Positions 52,171-61,550 of a stretch of 64,000 nt of DNA are shown piece by piece. The notes under the pieces were generated by a model. It saw only the letters and a program-made list of their open reading frames with translations, was not told the DNA's origin and did no database searches. Source of the DNA: Clostridium_AD estertheticum_D (lineage in GTDB: Bacteria > Bacillota > Clostridia > Clostridiales > Clostridiaceae); NCBI RefSeq assembly GCF_018861295.1, contig NZ_JAHLDM010000021.1:33713-97712 (forward strand), read 5' to 3'. Position 1 is the first letter of the stretch; each line of letters opens with the position of its first letter. A program made the position numbers and the translations under genes.

Positions 52171-52755
52171 TTGCAGGTTGCGAGAGAATTATTGGGAAAA
52201 ATACTTGTACATGAAATTAATGGAGTAAAGCTTATGGGAAAGATAGTTGAAACAGAAGCATACATTGGCTCAATTGATAAGGCTTGCCATGCTTATGGAG
52301 GAAAACATACACCTAAAATTGAAACTTTATACGGCATGCCTGGCATAGCATATGTATATTTTATTTATGGAATGTACCATTGCTTTAATGTAATAACAAA
52401 GGAAGAAGGGTTTCCAGAAGGGGTTTTAATAAGAGCTATTGAGCCAATAGATGGGCTTGATGAAATAGCAAAATTAAGATTTAAGAAAGATTATAATGAA
52501 TTAACAAAAGCTCAAATTAAAAATTTAACCACAGGTCCATCTAAGTTATGCATAGCTATGAATATAAATAAAGAAAATAACCAGCAAGATTTGTGTACAA
52601 GTGAATTATATATTGAAGAGTCAATGGATAAAGAAGAAATACAAATTATAGAAACTAAGAGAATTGGTATTAATTATGCAGAGGAAGCAGTAGACTTTTT
52701 ATGGAGATTTTATATAAAAGACAATATTTGGGTATCTGTTAAACCTAGGGTTTAG
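52171..52755 (+). CDS. 3-methyladenine DNA glycosylase (AAG/MPG family), start codon uncertain
   Basis: The protein has the AAG-fold signature: LLGKILVH, then VETEAYIGSIDKACHA containing the catalytic glutamate, and GIAYVYFIYGMYHCFNVI. It removes alkylated bases. The family's N-terminus is encoded from 52138 (KLTRKFYARETLQVARE), just after a good AGGAGGGG at 52122, yet no ATG, GTG or TTG is in frame there; the codon before KLTR is TAT. The first usable codon is TTG 52171, which would cut that helix and has no ribosome site. One missing G in TTAT(G)AAACTT would explain it. Confidence 0.82.
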   Translation: MQVARELLGKILVHEINGVKLMGKIVETEAYIGSIDKACHAYGGKHTPKIETLYGMPGIAYVYFIYGMYHCFNVITKEEGFPEGVLIRAIEPIDGLDEIAKLRFKKDYNELTKAQIKNLTTGPSKLCIAMNINKENNQQDLCTSELYIEESMDKEEIQIIETKRIGINYAEEAVDFLWRFYIKDNIWVSVKPRV

Positions 52756-52781
52756 AAGTATAATAAGACTGAAGGGAAGTA

Positions 52782-53096
52782 ATGAAAATGAGTTTTTTAT
52801 TTAATGACAAAGAAAAAAATGGATTAGAAGAAATTAAGTTTGGGAAAAAACATAATAAAAATAGAGTGATTACAAGAGCAGTGACGTTAAAAATATTAGA
52901 TACAGCAATTATATACAATGACGAGGAAGATTATTATGACACATTAGCTACTTGTGCTAATGAGAATAATATAATAGAGACAATTAGTATAGAAGGGTTT
53001 GAAATACATGAAAATGTTATAGAACTTAAAGGTGCATATATTGACTATGAACAAGATTCAGATATAAACTCTACAGGAACAATATATTATTTGTAG
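52782..53096 (+). CDS. Hypothetical protein, 104 residues
   Basis: I do not recognise this acidic small protein. It has no signal peptide or membrane segment. It consists of an N-terminal charged stretch and alternating short strands (VTLKILDTAIIY, ISIEGFEIHENVIELKGAYI). GAAGGGA precedes the start at good spacing, codon use matches its neighbours and a hairpin follows, so it is probably a real gene. It follows the glycosylase by 26 bases and may share its transcript. Confidence 0.6.
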   Translation: MKMSFLFNDKEKNGLEEIKFGKKHNKNRVITRAVTLKILDTAIIYNDEEDYYDTLATCANENNIIETISIEGFEIHENVIELKGAYIDYEQDSDINSTGTIYYL

Positions 53097-53132
53097 TTTA
53101 ATATGAAATTATATTTTAAAACCAATATGAAT

Positions 53133-53160
53133 AAATGGAAGCCATAATGGCTTCCATTTA
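53133..53160 (+). terminator. Hairpin terminator
   Basis: TAAATGGAAGCC and GGCTTCCATTTA form a perfect 12-bp stem around ATAA, followed by T-rich sequence. Confidence 0.8.
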
Positions 53161-53460
53161 TTTATATTATTATCAACGCTACTTATATATATTAAAGCAA
53201 AGGGGGCTCTGCCTTAACTTCTACTCTATATTTAAATAATAATACATATTTGTGTCAGTTTGGTGGCAAATATGTGTAATATTTATTAAGTTTGACATAA
53301 TTAATGTTAAACTATAAAAAAATATTATTAGTACTTAAGAAAATATTTAGAAAGAGTTTATTTACAATGTAATTATCGAAAATGATTATATTACACTTTA
53401 ATTGGATATAATTTTAAATGGTAATAATTCTTCACATAACTGATAAAGAAGATTATATCT
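53161..53460 (+). other. Gene-free spacer before the germination operon
   Basis: No protein or RNA gene is supported in this A/T-rich stretch. GATATAAT at 53405-53412 could be a -10 element for the germination operon. A forespore (sigma-G) promoter is expected here, but I cannot show one convincingly. Confidence 0.4.
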
Positions 53461-54975
53461 ATGAGGAAGGATGATTTGATTATGGAGTTAAGGGATAAAA
53501 TTAATTCTATTGTGGAATTATGTGGTAGTAACCAACAAATTATAATCAGAAAATTTCATGTTGGCAAAGTTAATCCTATTGAGGTAGCACTTTTATATAA
53601 AGATGGCTTAGTAAATCAAGATATTATAAATAGAGATATATTAAATCCTTTAATGCACCAAGTTAATGAGGATTTGAGTACCATCGAATTGATTAATGAA
53701 TATGTATGTGATAAATATATTTCAATGTCTAAAATTTCTATTGAAGATGATGTTAATATAGTTGCAAAAAATATAAAAATTGGACAGACAGCTATTATTA
53801 TATATGGAGCAAGTAGTCTTATAGTTGCAGATACAGCCGGTGCTGAGCATCGAAGTATTTCAGAACCAATGGACGAAGTGGGAGTTAGAGGACCAAGAGA
53901 TGGTTTTGTAGAAAACCTTCAAGTAAATCTAAGTCTAGTGAAAAAATCTTTAAAAGATAGAAACTTGAAAATAGAGAACCTAATTGTTGGGAGAAGATCT
54001 CAAAAGGATATAGCTTTATTATATGTTGATGATATTGTAGATAAAGAGATACTTATTGATATTCGTAATAGATTATCATTAATTGACGTAGATTTCATCG
54101 GATCTAGTGGAGAAGTTTCACAATATATAGAAAAGTACCCATATTCTATTTTCCCTCAAGCATATGTGACTCAAAGGCCGGATGTTGTGCAATCAAATCT
54201 TTTAGAAGGAAAAATAGCTATAATGGTTGATGGTACACCATTTGTTCTTACTGTTCCATCTTTGTTTATAGAATTTTTTCAAGCAGCAGAAGATTATTAT
54301 CAAAGAACAATTGTAAGTAATTTTAATAGATTCATTCGTATCTTTGCAACTTTTGTAGTTGTAATGTTGCCTTCTATTTATTTGACTTTAATTATGTATA
54401 ATTCTGAACTGATTCCAATTCGATTTATAATTCCTATAGTTCAATCGAGAGTAGGTATAGGTTTATCGCCATTTCTTGAAATATTATTTATGCAAGTTGT
54501 TATAGAAATTTTAAGAGAAGGGGGATTGCGACTTCCCAATAAAATTGCTCAAACATTAAGTGTAGTTGGAGGTTTTATAATAGGCAATGCTGCTTTGCAG
54601 GCAAAAATAGTTAGCCCAAGTACGTTAGTAATAGTAGGCGTTGCGACTATTGGGACTTTCATTGTACCAAGCTATGATATGTCAATCTCAATAAGGTTAT
54701 TAGGGTTTCCTTTACTATTTTTAGTTAATTATTTAGGAGCATTAGGTTTAATTGCAGGTTTGTATTTTCTATTTGTACATCTTCTTTCATTAGATAGCTT
54801 TGGAGTTCCATATTTTCCTTTAGACAAATATGGCGATTTAAAAGATATGTTTATAAGAGCTCCATTATGGAAAATGAATAAGAGACCTGAGTCTACGCCC
54901 AATAATAACACAGTAAGACAAACTGATTTTAGAAATAAATTTGGAGGAAATAAAAATGAAAAAAGTAGGAAGTAA
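53461..54975 (+). CDS. gerA: Spore germination protein GerA family (germinant receptor A subunit)
   Basis: The 504-residue protein has the soluble N-terminal domains (to about 265; AEHRSISEPMDEVGVRGPRDGFVE is highly conserved) and then four to five membrane helices. It ends in a basic, Asn-rich tail. It is the A subunit of a GerA-type receptor that senses nutrients in the spore inner membrane. Starts at ATG 53461, TTG 53476 or ATG 53482 are all possible, since AGGAAGG lies at 53464. It overlaps gerB by 20 bases. Confidence 0.93.
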   Translation: MRKDDLIMELRDKINSIVELCGSNQQIIIRKFHVGKVNPIEVALLYKDGLVNQDIINRDILNPLMHQVNEDLSTIELINEYVCDKYISMSKISIEDDVNIVAKNIKIGQTAIIIYGASSLIVADTAGAEHRSISEPMDEVGVRGPRDGFVENLQVNLSLVKKSLKDRNLKIENLIVGRRSQKDIALLYVDDIVDKEILIDIRNRLSLIDVDFIGSSGEVSQYIEKYPYSIFPQAYVTQRPDVVQSNLLEGKIAIMVDGTPFVLTVPSLFIEFFQAAEDYYQRTIVSNFNRFIRIFATFVVVMLPSIYLTLIMYNSELIPIRFIIPIVQSRVGIGLSPFLEILFMQVVIEILREGGLRLPNKIAQTLSVVGGFIIGNAALQAKIVSPSTLVIVGVATIGTFIVPSYDMSISIRLLGFPLLFLVNYLGALGLIAGLYFLFVHLLSLDSFGVPYFPLDKYGDLKDMFIRAPLWKMNKRPESTPNNNTVRQTDFRNKFGGNKNEKSRK

Positions 54976-56035
54976 CGATATATCTCCAGGGGAGGTTACT
55001 TTTCTGCTTATTGGATCTATGATTGGTGTTGGAATATTATCATTACCTAATGATTTAGTACCTTTCGCAAAACAGGATGCTTGGATATCCGCATTTATTG
55101 GAGCTATATACCCATTATACATGGTTATTATTGCTTCGATTTTATGCAAAAAACAACCTAAGAAAAATATTTTAGCCTTAAGCAAGATGTGTTTTGGAAA
55201 ATTTATTGGAAGCATTTTAAATATTATTTTTTTATTTTATTTTGTATTACTTACTACAGCTATAGCTTTTCAAGTTAGTCTAATAAAGGAAACTTTAATA
55301 GTTAGTTTTTTAAGTTTACAAAAAATATTAATAGTAATACTTGCATTAGCTGCTTATACCGTTATAAAAGGATTAAAGGTCTTAGCGAGAGTCAATCAAT
55401 TAATGTTTGTACTTACTGTTATTTTATCTGTAATTTTATGCGCTGCGTTGTTCCAAGGAAACTATTTAAATATATGTCCAATACTAGGCAGTGGAGTTTT
55501 AAATATAGTAAAGGCAAGCAAATACTCGGCTTTTGCTTATGGAGGAATTGAAATTATATTTTTAATCTATCCATTTATAACTGATAAGACAAAGGTTATG
55601 AAATCATCGATAAAAGGAGTTCTAATAACAGCAATAATTTATGCTTGGATTACATTTATTACAATTTATTATGTGGGAATTGATATTATTCCTAAGATAT
55701 TATGGTCTGTAAATATGGTAGCTAAGACTGTAAGAGTACCTGTTGTTAGCAATTTTAAATTTGTGTTTCTTGTTATATGGGCCCTTATTATTTGCAAAAC
55801 AATAGCTAATAACTATTTTGCAATAGTTATTATATTAAAGGACTTTTTTAAAAAAACAAAGATAAAAAAAATTGTTTATATTATTTATCCATTAATATTT
55901 TATTTATCTCTAAAATATAGTAACCTTTCAACATCAACCGCTTTTCTAAAGTTTATAATTCCTAAATATGTTTTATTCAATATAGCTTATGTGACAATAA
56001 TAACACTAGTAATTTATTTGAAAAAGGATAATTAA
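54956..56035 (+). CDS. gerB: Spore germination protein GerB family (endospore germination permease)
   Basis: The 359-residue protein has ten membrane helices like an APC-family transporter. It begins ISPGEVTFLLIGSMIGVGIL, the unwound first helix where germinant amino acids bind in studied GerB proteins. AFAYGGIEIIFLIYPF is also conserved. ATG 54956 has GGAGGAAAT; an upstream ATG at 54941 lies too early. It is the second gene of the operon. Confidence 0.93.
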   Translation: MKKVGSNDISPGEVTFLLIGSMIGVGILSLPNDLVPFAKQDAWISAFIGAIYPLYMVIIASILCKKQPKKNILALSKMCFGKFIGSILNIIFLFYFVLLTTAIAFQVSLIKETLIVSFLSLQKILIVILALAAYTVIKGLKVLARVNQLMFVLTVILSVILCAALFQGNYLNICPILGSGVLNIVKASKYSAFAYGGIEIIFLIYPFITDKTKVMKSSIKGVLITAIIYAWITFITIYYVGIDIIPKILWSVNMVAKTVRVPVVSNFKFVFLVIWALIICKTIANNYFAIVIILKDFFKKTKIKKIVYIIYPLIFYLSLKYSNLSTSTAFLKFIIPKYVLFNIAYVTIITLVIYLKKDN

Positions 56036-56036
56036 A

Positions 56037-57155
56037 ATGAAGAATAACAAAAAAATATATACAATACCAATTTTAGCATGTATTGCAATTGCTATATTTT
56101 TCTCCTCTGGTTTAAGACAGCAGCAACCAGTTGAACAATTGAATATTATTTCTGCAATAGGCCAAGACATTGACATAAAGGGTGATATTGCGAACTATAT
56201 TACCTTATTTTCAGTATATTTATTTGAACCTCAAGAAAAAATAGAAAGTCATGTAATAAATTCTACTGCTACAAGTTTTGGACAGACTAGGCAGACAAGG
56301 CAACTAATAGATGACAAGGAAAGCATATTAGGTTCTGAAAAAATAGTCATTGAGAGTGAAGAGAATGTAGAGTATGGTATTAGGAATATGATAGATATTT
56401 TATTTAGAAACCCATATTTAAATGACACTGCATATATTGTAGTGTGCAAAGGTAAGGCATCAAACATACTTAACATGAAGATAAAAGGATATCCGAGCTC
56501 CGGAGATTTTATAGCGGGATTAATAAAAAACTCCAAATATTATAATTTTTTTTCAGATAATTATAAAGTCATAGATCTGTTTTTTGCAGTTGATAGTGAG
56601 GGTCGAAACCTGATATTGCCTTATATTGAAATGACAGATAAAGGAATTGAAATTACTGGAATGGCTCTATTTAAAAAAGATAAAATGGTTAGAAAAATCA
56701 GTATAGATGAGTCTAAAACAATGAATATGATAAAAGAAAATAATGTTCGCGGCATCCTTACAATACAGAAAAGTGCAAAAGAGGCTATTGACTATTATGC
56801 TACTTCTAAAAGAAAAATATCTTGCGTAAAGAAAGGTGATAAATATAATTTCACTATAAATATTGATTTAAAAGGTGATATAATAGCGAATACACTTTAT
56901 AAAAATTTACAAAGCAGTCCTAAAAAAAATGATGAATTTAGGAGAGATATGGCTAAAAAAGTTAAAAAAGAGTGTGATGATTTTATAACCAAAATGAAAA
57001 GTCAATATAAAGTTGATTGTTTGGATCTAGGTCAGGTGGCAGCAGCTAAATATGGTAGGCAAACGGGATTAGATTGGAATTCTATAGTATGTAATTCACA
57101 AATTGATGTAAATGTAAAAGTTAATGTCCAAAAGACTGGGCGAGGTGATTACTAA
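56037..57155 (+). CDS. gerC: Spore germination protein GerC family, without a normal lipobox
   Basis: The 372-residue protein matches Ger(x)C over its length: the N-terminal domain starts VEQLNIISAIGQDID, the C-terminal domain includes KKECDDFITKMKSQYKVDCLDLG. GerC subunits are normally lipoproteins with a Cys directly after the hydrophobic segment. Here that position reads FFSSGLRQQQP, and the only nearby Cys (C15) is inside the helix after too short a run. The protein may be held by its N-terminal helix. It follows gerB by one base. Confidence 0.9.
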   Translation: MKNNKKIYTIPILACIAIAIFFSSGLRQQQPVEQLNIISAIGQDIDIKGDIANYITLFSVYLFEPQEKIESHVINSTATSFGQTRQTRQLIDDKESILGSEKIVIESEENVEYGIRNMIDILFRNPYLNDTAYIVVCKGKASNILNMKIKGYPSSGDFIAGLIKNSKYYNFFSDNYKVIDLFFAVDSEGRNLILPYIEMTDKGIEITGMALFKKDKMVRKISIDESKTMNMIKENNVRGILTIQKSAKEAIDYYATSKRKISCVKKGDKYNFTINIDLKGDIIANTLYKNLQSSPKKNDEFRRDMAKKVKKECDDFITKMKSQYKVDCLDLGQVAAAKYGRQTGLDWNSIVCNSQIDVNVKVNVQKTGRGDY

Positions 57156-57159
57156 ATTT

Positions 57160-57197
57160 AAGGCTAACACGAGGAGAAATTCTTGTCTTAGTCTTTT
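57160..57197 (+). terminator. Possible terminator of the ger operon
   Basis: GGCTAA/TTAGTC and an inner CGAG/CTTG form an imperfect stem followed by TTTT. Confidence 0.5.
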
Positions 57198-57279
57198 GGT
57201 TTATATTGCCACTATACAACTAAATAGGGTACAATAGATACTAGAGGATGAATAAGTAAGTGATTTTATGGGGGGTATT

Positions 57280-57738
57280 ATGAAAAAAATTTCACCGTTT
57301 TCAAAAAAAATGTGGACGATTGATGGATTACTTATCTTTAGTGTATTTTTAATAATTGCAGTGGCTTTAAGTATATTTTTAGGGGTTGATTCAATATGGA
57401 AATATATATTAATATTTAGTGTGTATGTAATAGCAATTATAATATTAATAAATTCATTATTTATGCCAAAATATAAGTATAAAAAATTTAGTTATGATAT
57501 GGACGAAGAAAAGATTATCTTGAAATATGGAGTGGTTACTGAAATAAATGTAATTATTCCAATGAGTAGAGTTCAGTACGTAGATACAGATCAAGGAATA
57601 ATATTAAAAAAATATAAGCTAATAAATTTAACTGTACATACTGCTGGGGGAGCTTATAAAATTCCATATTTAGAAAGTGAGATAGGAAATGAACTTCAGT
57701 TAAGTATTACAAAAACTGTTCAGGAGAGAAGTATATGA
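57280..57738 (+). CDS. Bacterial PH-domain protein (YdbS-like, DUF304)
   Basis: The 152-residue protein has two membrane helices (about 15-60) and then a bPH_2 domain with the usual KYGVVTEINVIIPMSRVQYVD and LTVHTAGGAYKIPYLE. Start ATG 57280 has GGGGGG just upstream; ATG 57268 is part of that site. It overlaps the next gene by four bases, giving the standard ydbS-ydbT pairing. The function of the pair is not settled; a membrane-stress role has been suggested in bacilli. Confidence 0.88.
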   Translation: MKKISPFSKKMWTIDGLLIFSVFLIIAVALSIFLGVDSIWKYILIFSVYVIAIIILINSLFMPKYKYKKFSYDMDEEKIILKYGVVTEINVIIPMSRVQYVDTDQGIILKKYKLINLTVHTAGGAYKIPYLESEIGNELQLSITKTVQERSI

Positions 57739-59165
57739 GAGAATTAAAACACCAACATAAATTTATAATATTTTCTGAGCTTTTTCAATTTATAAAAAAT
57801 AGTATAGTTCCACTTGTTATATTTTTAATATCCATAGGTTCTAAAATCCCTAAAAAGTATGGCGGAGATTATACAGAAGCTATAGTGATAATTGCTTTTT
57901 TTGTTATAGTTAGCGCTTTAGCTATATTTAAATGGAAGAGAAATGTATATAACGTCCAGGATGATGGCATGTACATGAAATACGGTGTTTTTGAAATTCA
58001 TGAGAGAACTGTTCCTTTTTCACAAGTACATACTGCAGATATATCATCATCATTAATTCAGCGCGTTTTTAATGTCTGCAGGCTTGAGATAGATACTGCG
58101 GGGGGAGATAAAAAGTCTGAAATATCTATTTTCTTATCTAAGCAGGAAGCACTAAGAATTAAAAGTATTATATTTAAGGTTAAAGAAAATGAAAATCAAG
58201 ATGAAATTGTAGAAGAAAAAAACATAAAAAAGCTCACTTCTTCTTTAAAAGATTTATTTGTTATGGCGACATTTTCTACACGTATTTTAGCAGGATTTTT
58301 TATAATTTCTGCTTTTTATTCAAAGATAGATGATATAGTGCCAAAGGAATTTAAGAAAAAAGCTCAAGGATATACTGATAATGTAATGAATGGGGTTAAC
58401 GGTGTTAATATAATAAAATATGTAGTAATATTAATTTTTATTATTTTGTTTATTTCCTGGGTTATATCTATTGGTTTAACTATAATAAAGTATTATAAAT
58501 TTACAGTTATACGTGAAGACGATAATATTAAATTATCATATGGATTATTTAATAAAAAGGAAGTAACTATTCCGGTGAAACGAATTCAAAGTTTAATAAT
58601 AGTTGAGGGAGTTATTAAAAAGTCATTAGGGTACTTTTCATTAAATGTTGAAACCATAGGTTATGGAAAGGATAAGGGTGAGAGTACGATGATTTGCCCT
58701 ATTGCTAAAAGAACAGTGCTTGATAAGTTTTTTGTGGATATTTTACCTGAAATGAATATAAGTTATGAACTAGAGAAGTCTCCTAGAAAAGCTTTAAAGG
58801 GATTTCTTTTATTTAGATTAGTACCTGAGTTTATAGTAATGTCTTTAGTAGCATATTTTGCACCTTATGGGTACTATATATTTTTATTACTGCCTATATT
58901 AGTGATATTACACTATACAAGATTTATTGATAATGGACTGTATTGTAGCGATAAGTTTATTGTTATGAGATATAGAAAACTTGCAAGAGAAACTATTATA
59001 ATACAAAAGGAGTCCGTACAGTCGATGGAAAAAATACAAAATATATTCCAAAAGAAAAAAGCTGTTGCTAAATGTAAAGTAACAATAGCAGGGGATGTAG
59101 CGGGCAGTTCGTATACGGTTGGATATATGAACGAAGATTTTATGAAAGATCATGTTGGATTTTGA
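57735..59165 (+). CDS. Bacterial PH-domain membrane protein (YdbT-like)
   Basis: Three bPH_2 domains are separated by pairs of membrane helices: one around KYGVFEIHERTVPFSQV (about 75-130), one around SYGLFNKKEVTIPVKRIQS (about 270-330) and a third near the C-terminus around GLYCSDKFIVMRYRKLARE. The start overlaps the upstream stop (ATGA), so translation is coupled. Length 476 is normal for YdbT. Confidence 0.88.
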   Translation: MRELKHQHKFIIFSELFQFIKNSIVPLVIFLISIGSKIPKKYGGDYTEAIVIIAFFVIVSALAIFKWKRNVYNVQDDGMYMKYGVFEIHERTVPFSQVHTADISSSLIQRVFNVCRLEIDTAGGDKKSEISIFLSKQEALRIKSIIFKVKENENQDEIVEEKNIKKLTSSLKDLFVMATFSTRILAGFFIISAFYSKIDDIVPKEFKKKAQGYTDNVMNGVNGVNIIKYVVILIFIILFISWVISIGLTIIKYYKFTVIREDDNIKLSYGLFNKKEVTIPVKRIQSLIIVEGVIKKSLGYFSLNVETIGYGKDKGESTMICPIAKRTVLDKFFVDILPEMNISYELEKSPRKALKGFLLFRLVPEFIVMSLVAYFAPYGYYIFLLLPILVILHYTRFIDNGLYCSDKFIVMRYRKLARETIIIQKESVQSMEKIQNIFQKKKAVAKCKVTIAGDVAGSSYTVGYMNEDFMKDHVGF

Positions 59166-59179
59166 AATTAAATCAACAT

Positions 59180-59248
59180 AAGGTAAAAAATGTATACAAA
59201 ATGACAAACATTTTATAAAAATACTGTTCGTGTACATATTTTTACCTT
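59180..59248. repeat. Imperfect inverted repeat in the gap after the PH-domain genes
   Basis: AAGGTAAAAAATGTATACA at the left and TGTACATATTTTTACCTT at the right can pair around about 32 bases. It may act as a weak terminator. The rest of 59166-59472 holds nothing else I can support. Confidence 0.4.
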
Positions 59249-59472
59249 TCATGTCATAATTGTATACATATAAGTGGAAAAGAATTATAATATAATGAAA
59301 TACTTATTATAATTCAATGGTCATAATTTAGATATTACTTGCTTAATGAAGGCAAAAGTCATACATTCATTTTGTAATTAATACAGTAATAAATATTTGC
59401 TGAATTTATTTTCAATTTTAATAGACTAGAATTGTATATATAAAATAAAATTCTTATTAAAGGAGGTGCCTC

Positions 59473-60864
59473 ATGGTAACACAAACAATAATACAGAAAA
59501 AACATAAAAAAACTATTAAAGCAAGTATAGTAACTGTACCTATTTTAATCGTTATATATTTGGGTATATCAATGTATTTTAGCAATCATTTTTATTATGG
59601 CTTTGCAATTAATGGCATTAATGCTTCTTGTAAAACCGTAGAGGAAGTTTATACAGAAATGTTAACGAAATCCAAAACATATACATTGGATTTGAAAGAA
59701 CGAAATGGTGTGAAAGAACAGATTAAGGCTAATGAAATTGGCTTAAAATATAATGTAAAGGATAAAATTCAAGCTTTAAAAGAAAGTCAGAATTCATTTA
59801 CGTGGATTTTTTCGTTTTTTAGTCCAAAAACTTCTGAAATGAATGGCATAGTTACATATGACGATAAATTATTAAAAGAACGTTTTGATAAGCTTGCAGT
59901 TTCTGATAGCAAGAAAATAATTGAGCCTAAAAATGTTAGCTTTAAATATTCGGATAAGGGTTATGTTATTGAAAAGGAAGTTAAAGGAAATAAAGTAGAT
60001 AGCAAGCAGTTGTATGCAAATCTAGTAAGTGCAATTGTTAAGGGAGAAACAACTGTAGATTTGGAAGCGAAAAATTATTACATCAATCCCAAATATACGT
60101 CAACATCTCAAAAAGTTAAAAACACTAAAATTTTACTTAATAAGTATATAACTTCAAAGGTTACGTATACCTTTGCTGGAGGTGAAGAAGTTTTAAAAGG
60201 CTCTATAATACACAACTTCCTTGGAGTTGACGAAAACCTCGAAATCACATTTGATAAAGATAAAATGAACGATTATGTAAATAAAATTGATAATAATTAT
60301 AATACATATGGCAAGCAAAGAAATTTCGCTACGTCTCTCAAGACAACGGTAAAGGTAAATGGAGGCGATTATGGATGGTTGGTTGACCGTGAAAAAGAGG
60401 TAAATGATCTAATTGTAGCTATAAAAGGTGGACAAACTATAAAAAAAGAGCCACATTACACACAAACTGCTGCATCTCATGATATTAATGATATCGGCAG
60501 TACTTATGTTGAAATTAATTTGACAAAACAGCATTTATGGTTTTATAAGAATGGTTCGCTTGTTGTACAAGGAGATGTTGTTACTGGTGGTGTTAGCAAT
60601 CATCATCAAACCCCTACCGGTGTTTATAAACTAAAATATAAAGAAAAAAATGCTACGTTAAAGGGAGAGGGATACAGTACGCCTGTTGATGTTTTTATGC
60701 CATTTAATGGTGGAATTGGAATACATGATCTAGCTTCCAGATCTTCATTTGGCGGAAGTGTATATTTGACAAATGGTTCTCATGGTTGTATAAATTGTCC
60801 ACCTAGTTTAGCAAAAACGATATACAACAATATTGATGCTAATACTCCAGTTATATGTTATTAG
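59473..60864 (+). CDS. L,D-transpeptidase (YkuD family) with N-terminal PG-binding_4 domain
   Basis: The protein has one membrane anchor (about 17-38), a PG-binding_4 region (about 50-330) and a C-terminal YkuD catalytic domain. The catalytic cysteine lies in SHGCINCPPSL; IGIHDLASR carries the partner histidine. It makes 3-3 cross-links in peptidoglycan or attaches proteins, and such enzymes are common in clostridia, including in spores. AAAGGAGGTG precedes the start. Confidence 0.93.
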   Translation: MVTQTIIQKKHKKTIKASIVTVPILIVIYLGISMYFSNHFYYGFAINGINASCKTVEEVYTEMLTKSKTYTLDLKERNGVKEQIKANEIGLKYNVKDKIQALKESQNSFTWIFSFFSPKTSEMNGIVTYDDKLLKERFDKLAVSDSKKIIEPKNVSFKYSDKGYVIEKEVKGNKVDSKQLYANLVSAIVKGETTVDLEAKNYYINPKYTSTSQKVKNTKILLNKYITSKVTYTFAGGEEVLKGSIIHNFLGVDENLEITFDKDKMNDYVNKIDNNYNTYGKQRNFATSLKTTVKVNGGDYGWLVDREKEVNDLIVAIKGGQTIKKEPHYTQTAASHDINDIGSTYVEINLTKQHLWFYKNGSLVVQGDVVTGGVSNHHQTPTGVYKLKYKEKNATLKGEGYSTPVDVFMPFNGGIGIHDLASRSSFGGSVYLTNGSHGCINCPPSLAKTIYNNIDANTPVICY

Positions 60865-60894
60865 AATTAATTTAATAAAATGGACTAGATTCTA

Positions 60895-60943
60895 AAAAAT
60901 AAAAGTACAGAGTTGTAATAAACTCTGTACTTTTATTTTTTTT
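60895..60943 (+). terminator. Terminator after the L,D-transpeptidase gene
   Basis: AAAAGTACAGAGTT pairs with AACTCTGTACTTTT, followed by ATTTTTTTT. Confidence 0.92.
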
Positions 60944-61046
60944 CCTTGATATACAGGTGTGATTTCCATCGATAACAGGTATCCGTAGACTAAAATTTCT
61001 AACAAAACAATATAATTAATCAAAAAAGTCAGTTTTGGATTTAACT

Positions 61047-61367
61047 TTATGAACATGACCAATTTGAATAAGTATAGGGGGACTGGATATTACAAGGGTT
61101 TTCATCTAACTCAGATAATTTCTTTTTATCATCACGTTTTTTTTCACAAATGCAATTATCTTTATTAGTAGGTTTATTATCAGGTTTCTTTTCACAAATG
61201 CAATTATCTTTATTAGTAGGTTTATTATCAGGTTTCTTTTCACAAATGCAATTATCTTTGTCAGTAGGTTTATCATCATGTTTTATTTCATAACCACACT
61301 GGTCTTCACAATCATTTTTATCTTCACACCACTCTTCAGGATGATAATTTATTTTAATATTAGACAT
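61047..61367 (-). CDS. Small Cys-rich repeat protein, probably spore surface
   Basis: The 106-residue protein has an acidic Cys-containing N-terminus (WCEDKNDCEDQCGYE), three tandem 16-residue repeats of the type DNKPTNKDNCICEKKP, and a short tail ending in NWSCS. There is no signal peptide. Small hydrophilic Cys-rich repeat proteins are typical of spore coats and exosporia. Start ATG 61367 has GGAG. It faces the two SPOCS-type genes that follow. Its exact role is not known. Confidence 0.65.
   Translation of the reverse strand: MSNIKINYHPEEWCEDKNDCEDQCGYEIKHDDKPTDKDNCICEKKPDNKPTNKDNCICEKKPDNKPTNKDNCICEKKRDDKKKLSELDENPCNIQSPYTYSNWSCS
61145..61288 (-). repeat. Three tandem 48-bp repeats within the Cys-rich gene
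   Basis: Copies begin at 61145, 61193 and 61241; the first two are nearly identical and the third has diverged. They encode the in-frame 16-residue repeats. Confidence 0.9.
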
Positions 61368-61484
61368 AACATCACGCTCCATATATTTATTTAATATATA
61401 ATACGTAACTTAATTAAAAATGATACTAACATGTTCTTGATTAAATTTCGTAATCAAAGTATTACAATAAGTAAATATATAGTA

Positions 61485-61510
61485 ACGATTGCTTTGTTTA
61501 TAACATATTA
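61485..61510 (+). promoter_or_regulatory. Candidate sigma-K promoter, SPOCS-type gene 1
   Basis: AC at 61485-61486, 17 bases, then CATATTATG at 61504. This is close to the sigma-K pattern (AC, 17, CATANNNTA). The same arrangement precedes the paralogue at 62466. Confidence 0.5.
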
Positions 61511-61516
61511 TGTAAA

Positions 61517-61530
61517 AGGTCTTAAGACCT
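61517..61530 (+). promoter_or_regulatory. 5'-end hairpin AGGTCTTAAGACCT
   Basis: This perfect palindrome lies seven bases after the -10 element, so it would be at or next to the 5' end of the mRNA, and is followed by the ribosome site. The paralogue has the same hairpin with one base changed in the loop. Confidence 0.6.
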
Positions 61531-61550
61531 GAAAAAAGGAGGATTTACTT

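Noticed and set aside
53291..53320. TTGACA with TATAAA as promoter for the ger operon
   Set aside because: Spacing is only 15 bases and a vegetative promoter is not expected for this operon, so I did not list it.
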